Shown here piece by piece: positions 15,101 to 30,100 of a DNA stretch of 64,000 nt. The stretch spans positions 558,001 through 622,000 of the forward strand of contig NC_088711.1 of the NCBI RefSeq assembly GCF_963576615.1, in the 5' to 3' direction. Every line of letters starts with the position of its first letter. The first letter of the stretch is position 1. This DNA is from Watersipora subatra. Its lineage: Eukaryota; Bryozoa; Gymnolaemata; Cheilostomatida; Watersiporidae. Under the pieces are notes generated by a model that saw only the letters and a list, made by a program, of their open reading frames with translations, ran no database searches and was not told the DNA's origin. A program made the translations under genes and the position numbers.

Positions 15101-18100
15101 AGAGTACAAGGTTAGAGTGTATAATAGTAAGTAGAGTACAGGGTTAGAGTGTATAATAGTAAGTAGAGTACAGGGTTAGAGTGTATAATAGTAAGTAGAG
15201 TACAGGGTTAGAGTGTATAATAGCAAGTAGAGTACAGAGTTAGAGTGTATAATAGTAAGTAGAGTACAGGGTTAGAGTGTATAATAGTAAGTAGAGTACA
15301 GGGTTAGAGTGTATAGTAGTAAGTAGAGTACAGAGTTAGAGTGTATAATAGTAAGTAGAGTACAGGGTTAGAGTGTATAATAGTAAGTAGAGTACAGGGT
15401 TAGAGTGTATAGTAGTAAGGAGAGTACAGGGTTAGAGTGTATAATAGTAAGTAGAGTACAGGGTTAGAGTGTATAATAGTAAGGAGAGTACAGGGTTAGA
15501 GTGTATAATAATAAGTAGAGTACGGAGTTAGAGTGTATAATAGTAAGTAGAGTACAGAGTTAGAGTGTATAGTAGTAAGTAGAGTACAGAGTTAGAGTGT
15601 ATAATAGTAAGTAGAGTAGAGAGTTAGAGTGTATAATAGTAAGTAGAGTACAGGGTTAGAGTGTATAGTAGTAAGTAGCGTACAGGGTTAGAGTGTATAA
15701 TAGTAAAGAGAGTACAGAGTTAGAGTGTATAATAGTAAGTAGGGTACAGGGTTAGAGTGTAGAATAGTAACAATTCAGGAGTGGAAGTGATAGGCAGGAA
15801 GTTCAAAGTTCAAAAGGCAGGAAAAGCAAGTTAACTGAAGGTATACCTGTGTGACTTTCAGCAGCAGAGACGCAGTGACTGGGGATCTGTTAATCAGGCT
15901 GAATGTCATGTTATAAGTAGATCCATAGGGTACGACTCCAAAGTCAAGGACGTTATCCACATTGTCTAGAATCTAAAGAAGAAATATATCCGTGGTAATA
16001 TCATAATATATCTGTGAACTTAGCAATGGTTGCTAGTATATTCATGATAGCCTTTGACTAACTCTATTTATAAATCATGTTCTTTTTCGTTGAGTAGAAA
16101 CTGTCTGATTATAAAAAATATCCTATTTTAGTGTTACCTGCCCTGAAAAACCTCCACATGAGCTGCGGCATAAAACCATCAGCATGAATCAGGGCATACA
16201 ATAGCTGTGTTGTCTGGGGTATACAATCATCAGCATAAGGCAGGGTATACAATCATCCACACAGGCCAAAGTACACAGTCATCGGCATGGACAAGGCATG
16301 CAACTGTGTGTGTACACAAAGGCACACATCTGTCAGCGTGGTTTTGACAGACAATCACTGTATGGCACAGGATATCAAGGTGATCACTGTATGGCACAGG
16401 GTATCAAGGTGATCACTGTATGGCACAGGGTATCAAGGATCACTGTATGGCACAGGGTATCAAGGTGATCACTGTATGGCACAGGGTATCAAGGATCACT
16501 GTATGGCACAGGGTATCAAGGTGATCACTGTATGGCACAGGATATCAAGGTGATCAGGTGATCAAATGTCAAGCTTCAAGGACTTAAATCAGCTTCAACC
16601 AAAGAATGTGTCTAAAATAGGTTCTTCATTCACTCACTCGATTCACTCACTCGATTCACTCACTCGATTCACTCACTCGATTCACTCACTCGATTCACTC
16701 ACTCGATTCACTCACTCATTCAATTGACTCACTCGCGGCTGTTTCATGAAACTGTTAGCCTATTAAAAACACAAAATTATGGGACTTGAAGCATTATGAA
16801 ACTTATTAGAACCTTTCATAGACTGAGCATTTTTATTAGATTTTAAAAACAAAAAGTGCTCTGCAAAAAATAATTAGTAAAAGCAGTTTACCAGGCCAAG
16901 TCTAAAAATAATACAAGAAAGAAGCATCAAAACAAGTTAGCATTTCCTTGGTCCATAGTCCCTATGCAGAGTTAGTTATTCAAGGTAACAAGTTCACAAT
17001 CTCTTGGTCACTAGTGATTATGCAGAGTTAGTTATTCAGAGAAACAAGTTCACAGTTCCTTGTTCATTAGTCCCTATGCAGAATTGGTTATTCAAGGAGA
17101 CAAGGTCACAGTTCCTTAGTCATTAGTCCCTATGCAGGGTTAGTTACTCAAGGAAGCAAATTAACATTTCCTTGGTCATCAGGTCACTATGCAGAGAAAT
17201 AAGGGATTCCAAACATACCTCTATAACTGGCTCAGCAAAATCGACAGAGATGAGCATGCGCACAGATTCAAATTCATCTCCTTTAACATGGAGAGTGAGT
17301 GAGAGCTCATGAGTACCTGCAATGGCTGTACATATCCAAACCTTGAAAAGATAAAAAAACAAACCTTGACTCTACGAGCAGCTCGTATGTACCAGTATCT
17401 AGAGCGTGTAAAAGTCAACTACGAGCTAACATGAGTTTAGTCCTATAGTAAAGGAGTTGAGAGAAGAAAAACCACAAGGGGATGAGGTGTGTTACAGAGA
17501 GAGAAAGACAAAAGAAGCAGTATGTTATAAAAGGTAAGTTATAAGTTTGCAATAGATGAAAAGATACGCTATCGGCAAAAGATAGATGCTCTACTCACAG
17601 GAATAGTGTCACTCCTAAGAGGTTTTATCAAACTATCCGCTTGTTTGAAAAAGATAACCTCAGTTTTTGATGTCTTGCCATTGATTTTATGCCCATCAAC
17701 AGATGCAAGCACCTGCAGCCACCTACAACATAGCATTAGAGATTATATACTGTAGCAAAGTTTGCTTCTACTGTACCATTCTTGGGTAGTCTGATATAGA
17801 AGACTTGTAAAGAGATATTGAGTTGTCTCATATAGAAGACTTGTAAAGAGATATTGAGTAGTCTCATATAGAAGACTTGTAAAGAGATATTGAGTTGTCT
17901 CATATAGAAGACTTGTAAAGAGATATTGAGTAGTCTCATATAGAAGACTTGTAAAGAGATATTGAGTTGTCTCATATAGAAGACTTATAAAGAGATATTG
18001 AGTAGTCTCATATAGAAGACTTGTAAAGAGATATTGAGTTGTCTCATATAGAAGACTTGTAAAGAGATATTGAGTAGTCTCATATAGAAGACTTGTAAAG

Positions 18101-21100
18101 AGATATTGAGTAGTCTCATATAGAAGACTCGTAAAGAGATATTGAGTAGTTTCATATAGAAGACTTGTAAAGAGATATTGAGTTGTCTCATATAAAAGAC
18201 TTGTAAAGAGATATTGAGTTGTCTCATATAGAAGACTTGCAAAGAGATATTGAGTTGTCTCATATAGAAGACTTGTTGAGAGATAGGTAGTATAGGCAGT
18301 GTAAAATCCGAGAAAGTGAGATAGGTTTAATAACGAAAGCGGAAGTTGTTTACGTTGTTGCCTAGATGGCGCCATATTGACTTACCTAAATGACAACTTC
18401 TAAGAAACTAATGATACGGAAATTTATTGGCAGTTTGTGAGCGTGCCATTATATCGTTTGCTAGTCAATCGCTCAAGTGTGTTTAGGCACACGCTAGCGA
18501 TATTTCCGCCCTCATAACGCTTGCGATAAAATTGTCTAGTGTGTTTGGACCTTAAAGAATAGAGAAAGCATAATATTATTATGCTTTATTATTTATCTTG
18601 AGGTGTTGACTGATGTTCTAAAAAAAGAATCAAAGAGATTGACCAACCAGAAGCTGAGATATAGCCAGCCAAACACAGGTCTACCAAAAGACAATTGTTT
18701 TGGTAATCCTCATATTAGCATCAATATATGATGTATGAAATCGACTTGTGTGCCATTGGTCAATGAAGCCAACTAATGCGCTCTCCTATAACAATCACGG
18801 CGTTTTAATTGATTTAATCCCTGGAAGTATAGAACAATCAAATTGGGCCTAACAATCATTGCTCTGAGAATTCCGAACCAGTCCCTCTGACGTGTAGATT
18901 AGTTTTAGCATGAAATAATTACACGCATCTATTATTTCGCTATCTTGCTAGTTCAGCTCAGTTTTGTTGTTCTCCCACTTAGCTGCCCTATTCAGGCTCA
19001 TCTTTAGCGCTGTTCAGATTTTTTTCATCTATAGCTAATAAATAGAATCAATTAAATCAATCAATCTCGGTTATCATTTGGAATTTTCTACAAATTATAT
19101 TAGGTACATCTTTTATTCTATACACAGTTATATTATTATTTTGTATAATATGCATTATGATTATTATATTAATCATAAAAAATAATCATAGATAAGATAA
19201 TAGATAAATAGAAGAATCAAATCAAAAGTTATCGTTTTCTATTCTTACAGCAAGAGCAGCACGGTCAAGTTATTTTTTTTAAAATTATGGCTGTAGTGAA
19301 CTTACAGTCTGTTAATAGTGACGATAATCATGCAAATCAACTGAATGCTGCAGTAGGTACACAGTAGAAAGATGATGCATAAACAAAAAATCACATTCCC
19401 ATTTCTTATTCTAAACAAACTGCAAATCGCGGATATCGCATAATATAGACTATACACGCGCCGTTCGTTGAACAGAGGATCTTCGGGGCATATCCTTGAA
19501 GATCGAGTTAAAATTTGAGGCACAATAGTGAAAATCTGCTCTTCTGTTTTGAAAAATCATGGCAAGGGGTTGTGGGCAAATGCCTTTACCACACAATGTT
19601 TGCTTGGTTTTCCTGAGAAACCAGAGCTAGTCTGTAAATTCTTTACTATCGCGAGAAGCGTTTCATATCTCGTAGCCTAAAACAATCAGTATACGTAATG
19701 GCGGTAAAGGTGCGCAACTCCGGCACAAGTCCAATAAGTCGATTTCATATGTCACAATTTTCAGAATTTTCGAAGAGTATTTCCTCTGATTCGTTATTAG
19801 GTAGACCTGTGTTTGGCTGGCTATATCTCAGCTTCTGGTGGGTCAATCTCCTTGATTCTTTTTTTAGAACATCAGTCAACACCTCAAGATAAATAATAAA
19901 GCATAATAATATTATGCTTTCTCTATTCTTTAATGGTTACAGGGTGCCATACAGGGTGCCTGATCAGCTCATTCAATTTATTATATGATCTAGCATATGA
20001 AGAGCGAGTGCTCCAAAATACTAGCCTGTCAGATGAGTTAGTCAAAGGCAGCTGGATACTAGTGTTTGTACGGGTGCAGCAAACTCCTGGCACCACAAGA
20101 GTTTTGGGTGCTTGAATTGCCTGCCTTTGCACATTTCTCTTTTCTGGACTACCCAAAATCTTGCACAGGGATGTTTCTCCGGCATGCATTGTGGTTTCCT
20201 CATCCACAGGGAGGATGGTCTCCATGTTAGTTGTATCTTCAAGGTTTTCGTTTCTGGTCACTTCAGCAACAGTCAAAGTTTGAGGATCTACAATATTCCA
20301 GTGTGTTCACACTAATAACAATCACACAACCATCGATGTACGCGGCCGGCGACCAAATAAGAACCAACCATGAAACTTGAGCTAGGCGTAAACTACCGGG
20401 TAATCAACTATTAGATAAATCATATCAGAGCTTCAACCAATTTTCAATATTTATCATCACTTCAACTCATAATCCAAGCAATATGCTTCGTGTAACATGA
20501 CCCTTTGAAGTACTGCCTGTATGATGTTACCTTTTGAAGCACTGCTCATATAGCATGAAAGATTTGGTTTGATATCCAAGCATGGCCATTTCTTTTTCTT
20601 ACATGTGAAGGGTGTAATCATCATTATTTGTCATCTCATATCTCTCTGTGAACATAACTACCCTGTGCCACTCCAACAATGATCGAAAACAACATAAACT
20701 AAGCCAGAAAAATGTTGACGAAAAATTTGGTAGCCAACCAATGCTGAACACTTACCACATCCAGTAGCCAGCCAGTCCTGAACCCGACATGACCTCACCC
20801 CTTTTTCTTCTATCAAGTCTTTGCCATTTATAGCCTCCCATATAGCTGGCCCCAGTTGGTTTGCACTGCAATAATATTCAATCTAACATTTTCCACATTT
20901 AAACCCAAAAGCTGACAAATATTAGTGTGGTTCAGAACTTCTCAAACTGTTCAGAAAAAAAAAACATCAAACAAGTTAAAGCATTTTAAATTTTCATGTT
21001 AAAAGTAAACATTGGCTAGGGTATTGTCAGAACTCATCATTTTTGAAGCTGTTCTTCGTTCATTTTGAATTGTTTTATTTGTTCTGATTGTTTGGTTAAA

Positions 21101-24100
21101 ATTTCGTAATGTGAAACAAAGTAGCTGGCAAGGAGCTTTAACTTTAAGGAACTACTGTCATTAAAATCAAAGAATTTTGGCACAGCCAAGAAAATTTGCA
21201 TTGATGAAAGCATTCCATTGTTTATCTTGCTGGGCCCTAATATTTTTATATAAAAATTCAATAATAATAAAACTATCCACCTCCGTGTAATAATAATACA
21301 AAAACTGAACACAATGATTATAACGACTTCAATGACACCAAACTAGAGGTGAAGTCTTTAGGTTTTACCTATGCTTAGCTAAACTAGGCTTTTCCCTCTT
21401 GTTGGTGATGGGGAGATATTTAGTACTTGGTTCTGAGAGAGAGACTGCATCAGCACATCTCCTGTCTGACCTGCTAGCATTTAATGAGTGAGAAGCAACA
21501 TCAAATTCAAACTTGCCACTTTCTACTGCCAGTCCATCGGGCTTAAACCTTGACATTTTTGTAAAGTCTGTCACGCTATCATGCCTCGTTGTCAACTTGT
21601 CTTTCAGTGTCGAATCATTTTGTTTCAATGTGGACCTGTCAATTCCCAGTGTCGAAGCATCTTGCGTCAATGTCGACCTGCCAGTGCTCCGTGTCAAAAC
21701 ATCTTGCTTCAACTTGGTCCTGCCAGTTCCCAGTGTCAAATCATCTTGCTTCAACGCAGACCTGCCAGTTCCCAGTGTCAAATCATCTTGCTTCAACGTA
21801 GACCTGCCAGTTCCCAGAGTCAAATCATCTTGCTTCAACGTAGACCTGCCAGTTCCCAGTGTCAAATCATCTTGCCCAAATATCAACTTGTCATTCCTTA
21901 GCGTTAGATCGTCTTGCTTGAGGATCGACTTTCCATCTTCAAGTGTTGATTCATATTGCTGCAAGGTCAAGGTAGCACTCCTTAATGTCACATCATCTGC
22001 CTTTAAGGTGGATGTATCATGCCTTAGCGTTGATTCGTCTTGCTTGAATGTTGACTTGTCATCGTTGAAGGTAGAGGTGTGGTGTTTTAGCGTATGCATG
22101 CTGTTCAGGGACGTGTCTATGAGAGAATCCTTTTGTAGGGCAACAGCCTCATTTGAATTACGTGACAAGTGACGGTTTGGCCCTCCGTCAAACACACCAG
22201 AGAGTCTATTGATGCTCAGAGAACTTCCACAAGAAGTTTCATGACTGGAGTCAATTGTTTCAACAGAAACTGCTGGTGCAGAGACATCTGTAGATTCGTT
22301 ACCACTTGTCCTATCCGAGTGAGCAGAGGTATTGTGTGAGCATCTCTGCGGAGATGCAATCAGGGTGACCTCAGTAGTATTGTCGCATGTTGCTCCAAAG
22401 AGTTGGTTTGTTACTGTTTCCGCAATTGCTCTACGATAATCAGAGGCTTCACTCGAAAGATCCTGTAGTGATGCAATTGACTGACCGGCTGCATCGTTGA
22501 ACAGGGTACTTGGATGGCATGTGAGTTCAGGTCCTTCCATCTCCACCTGCAAAATATCTCATCTGTTATCTTAGGAACTGCAAACTGCATCTGAAATCAT
22601 CTAAAGTCATCCAAAATACATTATGTTAATAATAGTGAATCAAGCAATTGCAATGAACTGCCTAATAACGCAGCACATCAAACATCAATAAACATCAGCA
22701 CATCCGTCAAACTCGAGCCCACAGTACATTACATGCAGCACTTTGCTTGTCTATCTATTCACTAATTTTGAAGGACCTTTTTGACTTGTGTGAAAACATG
22801 TGTCATTAAAGCAATGAACAGTATAAAAGTATTTAGCAAGAATAATACCTGCATTTCCTTACAACTTTGGGAGCCACTCACCCTTGATTGTCCTATACAG
22901 ACGGTTCCCAACCTACGAACGAGTTACGTTCCAAACGATTGTTCGTAAGGTGAATTTGTTCGTAAGTTGCTTCAGTGCTATATTTTGTATTATAATTTAT
23001 GTTTAAGGCCTATATAAGTATATTGAAGGTTTATATAAATATGTTTAAGGCTTGTATAATTAACCTGTATTGGTTTGTACTGAAAAAATATTTAATAAAA
23101 TGGAAATAATACTTTGGTGGACGCCGGGCCATGACACTGCATTTCTTATTTATTGTATATCTTGTCCTTTCTATTATATTGTTGTTTTAATCGTTATGCT
23201 ATCACTTATCGTTGTTGTCTTATTTTTTGTATGTGTTGTCCGTTTATTATATCGTTGTTTCACTCGTTATGCTATTGTTATATCTGATATACCGTCATAA
23301 CACTATCACTTATCGTCACTTAGATTGTTGTCATACCAACGCGCTAGCGGTCCTATTCATTCACCTTGTTAGCCGGTGTTCTTACCATTTGCCGTTAGCC
23401 GGAACGGTTGATATTATTGTAGGTATATAAATGAGTGCGCTCATTTATTAGTTGAGCAGAGCAGATAGCCGTATGCTCCTCGGCTGGTGAAATTTCCTTC
23501 GCTAATTAAAAGCTGAATGAAACTACAGGCACTCTCTTATATTTATTTATTAGTAGAGATCTTGCCAAGTAAAGGCCGGCAAATCTCTTTACAATACGTA
23601 TGTAAAGTTCAAACAAAGTTCAAACAAATGACTCGAAAGTTAATCGAGTTACGAACAACTTACATGCGTTCGTATGTACCGTTGTTCGTAACTCGAATGT
23701 TCGTAAGTAGGGAACCGTCTGTAATTGTGGCACATACTTGTGTAGACCGGCATTTAGTTAAGGGTGAACAAAGTAAATAAATTAAATACATGGAATTACT
23801 ATACTAGTTTTAATATAGTAAATATAATGTTGAATCCAAACAATCTGTAATTAGTCAACCAAGCATAGATTGACTGCTGGAAACTTCCACAAGTGCGATT
23901 TGTTACCCCGTTAGTGCCACTTGTTATTTGACGTTTGTATTAAAATTTGAACTTTTAGCTAATTAGTAGCATTTATTTCTTTCTGTTACAAACTTCTACC
24001 ATAATTCCAGTTTGCTGTACTCGCTAAAACTTTACTTCGAGAATTTACAAAGGAAATATTTGTTGGTTGCCTGACAAATATCTGTAAATCGCAGGTTGAT

Positions 24101-27100
24101 TATTATAACACATCAGCTAGGAGACGCACAATTGTAGAAATATAGCTCAGAACTAAAGCCGATTTTGTACTTAAGATTAACGAGTGAAAATTTTCAGAAA
24201 TAGTCTCGCCTATAAAAAGTTGAATCGAAATTTAATTCAGCAATTTCCAAGTTTAAAAACTTATTGCTGCTTTATCAGATGGCTTAAAGCGTGTGTCAGA
24301 CGTACTCTTTTAACACGGGTCTCAGACATACTCTTTTAAAAATGTGGTTGCGTTAAAAAGGTCGATTTAATGAAATTAAGACCAATAAAAGGCTAAAACA
24401 TCAGCTACAATTTGATGTCATTTTTGTCTTTGTAGACTAACCCTGTCCAGAGATATATGCGTTTGAATGAGACCATCTTTTAAAAAGCTCAGACTTCAGC
24501 GGTGCGTCATTCGTGACGTAACGAGTGATACATCTGAAAAGAGTCGAGTGATAATTATAAGATCGCTTTATTAGCCAATCATCAGCACGAAATTTTTATA
24601 TAGGTCATAATAAATGTTATCACTCGTGAAACGCGTTGTCTGTGATCTCAAATTTAGGGATTTTACTCTATTATTAGATCGTATCGACATTTACTAAATT
24701 AATTAACATCGTTACTTTAATGAATTACTCGATCGACACATTTTATTGACGAACAACAGAATTGTAAAAATGCTTCCAGTTCCTGCGAAGGTGACTCTGA
24801 GTTTTCTGAGCATCAAGTGTTCAACATTTGTGGCAAACAGCTTATAGTTAGAACTGACAGGCATCAACTGCGTTATGCTACAGAGGAAGATAAGAGAATG
24901 GAGGTAAATTTATCTTTTACTTTGAGCCTCCTGTAGATATACTGTTGTGTTTACATTCAGATTATATTTCCCTGTTTGAGGCTACAATGTAATTTCCTGT
25001 GCGCACGTGCGAGATACGGATGCACAGTGAGCTCTTGACGGCTTCTTTTTAATCTAAAGCATCTAGCAATACAATGGCCTAGATTGATGAATATACTAAA
25101 GGTAATAGATTTAGTACTCAAGAATACATTTACTAATTAGTAGAATAACTTTTTGCGATCACCAATCATCGTTTTATGATTTTGCTATATTTGCTTCAAA
25201 GTTTCTTTGGTAGTTTTAGCTAGTAAATTAGATTTATGATTAGAATTTAGATGTTCACTTCTCACTTGTAGAAAGTGAGGAAAATCGATTGATCAATGCA
25301 CATCTTTAATTTCCAGAACCAAAGCTTCAAATCGTTGGCTTGGTGTACTTATGCTTTTGTTAAACATTGATTCATTTTTAAAATTACACTCGCAATTTAT
25401 CTAACTCCCAATTTGAAAGCTATCAGTAGATACGCGTTAGAATGACATTTCTATGAATGACATATATTTATTGCATTTGTTTTACTGATTACAGGATGTT
25501 TATGTGGTCCCGCTGGCGAAGCAGCTTTGTCAGTGTGAAAACTGCCATAAATGGGAAAAAGAGACTTGAATGTGTGCTGCATAAACCATGTTTTGTTTGA
25601 GTTTGCTGCAGTAGATGAATTTTTCTTATTGTACGAGTTGAAACTATGTGAGTGGTCACGACTTGGATGGATATTTTTAATAAACGCTTTATGTTGAGAT
25701 GAAAATTTTTTTGCTTGTAAAAATTATATAATAAAATAATATTGTTGAAGACAATGCAAAACATGATTTGCAGAACATATTGAATACATTATAGCCCTGT
25801 TATCATCTGTGCTGAAATCTTCTCTGATAGATGGATTTATGAAGTGTAATTGAGCTGTATTGACAGGTACTTTTGAATAGCTCGACTCAATTCCAACGAA
25901 CCAAATATTAAGTTCAAAAAGTGTTATGCTCCACCCTAATAAGTGAAAACAGCCGTGTCCACAAACCGCCAACCAAGTGCAAAAATGGCTTTAGTAATCC
26001 TTTGGCAGAATCGGTGGGTTAATTGATTTCAACGTACTTGACGTTGCTTTGCGTTTACTATTTCGGTCAACTCATACCATTGGTTTTGTACTTGAATTAA
26101 CTAATCGAATGGACCAGTAAAATTTTCAACAAATTGATACTAATAATGATTAAATAACATTGACTATACGTGACTTTTTGGGATGCAGTTGGTTTTGCCA
26201 TATATTCGAACATATTATTTCCAAAGATGGCGACGGCCTATTTTATTTAGTAGCTAGTTTCCGGTGTGCGTGTAGCAACTGAGAACTTAGCTGATACAGA
26301 GGCCGTGATGAAATAAGCTAACTCGACGCCCTAATTACCGTAGACCGGTAGAATTGGTAGTCGGTACTCAAATGTTTACACAGCATTTAGAGGAAGTTAA
26401 TATGACAAGTTTATAATTTTCCTTACTTGAGGCGTTTGAAACATTCATAATAATGTATCTGTAGCTGGATTTAAAATTTTATTCTAGCCAACATGAGCAA
26501 ATACAAAATAAAATATATGCCAATAGAGCCGCGTAGGACTGGACTTTAATCGCATTAGCCGATGTGAATACGAGAGATAGAGACAGGTTGTATCACGCAT
26601 TACATCATTTTGGGCAAGTCTGGGGCTCTGGGCACGATTTTTTGGCCTGAGCATTTTTACCGCGAATTTTTTTTTCGATTTTAAGCTTCAAATATTTTGA
26701 CAATGAGATTTCCTCACACCACAAACAACATATCAACTGATAGACAAAAAAATACTTTCTTTTAAAATTAACTCAAACTTGACGCAACCACATCTTTAAC
26801 GCGGGTGTCAAAAGTACTCTTCGAAATCCTATTTCTGATGAATGAGCTTGAGTTAGAGAATTTGTGTGGTTCTCTTGTTAGGAGATCGTACCTAGTCATC
26901 AAAAGACTATGTCTGTGATAAAAGCAGTTGAAGTGAGAATGATAACCAAGTTGTCATTAGTTGTCACTATGACCTTGGTATATACAGCAACGACCTTGGT
27001 ATATATACAGCTACGACCTTAGTATATACAGCTACGACATTGGTATATACAGCTATGACCTTGGTATATACAGCTACGACCTTGGTATATACAGCTATGA

Positions 27101-30100
27101 CCTTGGTATATACAGCTACGACCTTGGTATATATACAGCTACGACCTTGGTATATATACAGCTACGACCTTGGTATATATACAGCTACGACCTTGGTATA
27201 TATACAGCTACGACCTTAGTATATACAGCTACGACATTGGTATATACAGCTATAACCTCGGTATATACAGCTACGACCTTGGTATATACAGCTATGACCT
27301 TGGTATATACAGCTACGACCTTGGTATATATACAGCTACGACCTTGGTATATATACAGCTACGACCTTAGTATATACAGCTACGACATTGGTATATACAG
27401 CTACGACCTTGGTATATACAGCTACGACCTTGGTATATATACAGCTACGACCTTGGTATATATACAGCTACGACCTTGGTATATATACAGCTACGACCTT
27501 AGTATATACAGCTACGGCCTTGGTATATACAGCTATGACCTTAGTATATACAGCTATGACCTTGGTATATACAGCTATGACCTTGGTATATACAGCTACG
27601 ACCTTGGTATATACAGCTACGACCTTGGTATATACAGCTACGACCTTGGTATATACAGCTACGACCTTGGTATATACAGCTACGACCTTGGTATATACAG
27701 CTACGACCTTGGTATATACAGCTACGACATTGGTATATACAGCTATGACCTTGGTATATACAGCTATGACATTGGTATATACAGCTATGACCTTGGTATA
27801 TACAGCTACGACCTTGGTACATACAGCTATGACCTTAGTATATACAGCTACGGCCTTAGTATATACAGCTACAACCTTGGTATATATAGCTACGACCTTG
27901 GTATGAGTATTAGTGACCTTAGAGAGCTTCCCAATGAAAATAAAAGACCTACCTGAGAGGTGATAAAGCAACTACGAAGATTGCTCTGGTCTCCACCAAA
28001 AAACGAATCAATAAGATTTGGTGTGTCAACTGAAGAATTTACAGTCTTGCTATCACTGGCTAAAATGAAAAATAGGTAGAATAAGAGCTGAGACACTTGT
28101 GACGCGGTGTTAGATTGTGCGTACAATGAACGGATAAGAGTTACCACACTCGTAAAGAAGTGTCAGACTATACGCCAGGTGAGAAGGAGAGAACCCACCA
28201 AAGAAGACAGCATATGGACAGACCTGAAGTTACAGAAGTCTTTTGGTGTTTAGAGCTTATCAGATCCATGTTAGCTCTAAATACAACCTCTGCGGGTGAC
28301 TCAGACGGCTGTCCAGAAGTCTTCCTGTCAATTTGAGATACCCAAATTATCAGCTAACGAGACTCTATACCGAATACTCAACATCAAGACTTTCGTGCTT
28401 ACCATCATTCCATGCCAATTGCATTGAATGGAGAGGGCTAATAAACGTAGATTCTCTGAAAACTTATTTTGCCTGACTTGATGGGTGGATGAGTCTATTG
28501 TAGGGTGCGTTAGGTCCAATGTATCAACTTTAGCAAGGTACCTTTATGTATTTGAAGCTGGCAGCCAGTGCCAGCAAAAAAATTAACTTTCCGGAGGCTT
28601 AGTAAAATTATGAATATAGCGTGAAATCTTAAAACATAAATTTATGGAACTTGCTTGCCATTTTTTAAATATGACTATTGTGGATGTTGTCTAGCGAGTC
28701 ACGTACTAGTAAGTCACGTACTAGTAAGTCACGTACTAGCGAGTCACGTACTAGCGAGTCACGTACTATCGAGTCACGTACTAGCGAGTCACGTACTAGC
28801 GAGTCACGTACTAGCGAGTCACGTATTAGCGAGTCACGTACTAGCGAGTCACGTACTAGCGAGACACGTACTAGCGAGTCACGTACTAGCGAGTCACGTA
28901 CTAGCGAGTCACGTACTAGCGAGTCACGTACTAGCGAGTCACGTGCTAGCGAGTCACGTACTAGCGAGTCACGTGCTAGCGAGTCACGTACTAGCGAGTC
29001 ACGTACTAGCGAGTCACGTATTAGCGAGTCACGTATTAGCGAGTCACGTACTAGCAAGTCACATACTAGCAAGTCACGTACTAGCAGGTCGTTGTCACTC
29101 ATCTAGCGGGTAAATTTATAATTGCAATAACAGACTGTAGGGCCTGTGGTAATCTTATGAACACACTGAAACAAGATAGATGCCCGTAATGTTAAGGCTG
29201 CTGTTATATATGAGGCAGCTATTCTATAGTTAAAGCCGAGCTGACAATGGTTGCCTCCTGTCTCAGAGAGGAAAGTAATTTATGAAAAATGGTAAGTTTG
29301 TGTGTTTAATGTAGTAGAGCACTTTAGCTGCAACACCACAGTCCATGTAGAGTTAAACTATTGGGGGAGGAATATCGTGTGTTGTGTTTGCAGTTTGGGC
29401 AATGTCAAAGTCGGTGCATACATTGAACAATAACAACCTCGTGCAGAATAAGTGCCAGTCTTTACCTTTCACACTGCATTTTTGGAAGATTTTGTCTGCA
29501 AAAGGATGTCAGTGCTCAACTCTTGCGTCGGCCCCCAGAAGTTAGCCAGGGCACTCAGAGTGTAGATATTTGCGGCCAATATAAAAACCCCGCTTAAGAT
29601 GATGGTTGAAGACATTCATGGATTTGCTCTCTACCAAATAGCTTTCAAAAATATGCTCAATACTTTCCAAGTATAACAGTTGATCAACATACATCCAAAG
29701 GTGTTGCCTTGTTATTGATTCCTTATATTAGTTAATTCTATTGAATTAGTTCAAAGAAATGCACTACCTTTAATTGGAAGAAGATGAAACTGATGTTTAT
29801 ATCGCTAATTTTGCATTCTGGCAGTCGGGTAACTAGAATTTTAAACAACTTGATTGAAGATCAACTAAATATGGAAATGAAGGAACAACACTACATACTC
29901 AAAACTCGCAAAACCTCAAATAAGAGTTGTTTGCTACAGCAGCTATATCTGTAACTATAATGTATCGTCGATTATGTGACCCTTAAACCGATGGCATCGA
30001 CAAAGTATCGCGGACACATTGGGAAAGTTTGCAGCTGTCAAACTTTCCAGATATTTCGCCGAGCATCGATGACCGCCTTTCAAATGTGAACCATTTCGGC

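Noticed and set aside
17743-18375. 210-codon minus-strand frame at the 36-bp array
   Set aside because: Repeat artefact within an intron between two confirmed exons.
19923-20025. Extension of exon 20026-20287 to the stop after HPVTIKE
   Set aside because: The reading continues past DR into DNA that enters the TTAA element; homology demands splicing to WLQV.
27147-27956. Long stop-free frames through the 21-bp array
   Set aside because: The 21-bp unit is a multiple of three, so several frames on both strands open together; peptides are pure repeats with no flanking coding support.
28655-29113. Stop-free frames on both strands through the 15-bp array
   Set aside because: Same repeat artefact; it lies inside a CEP192 intron.
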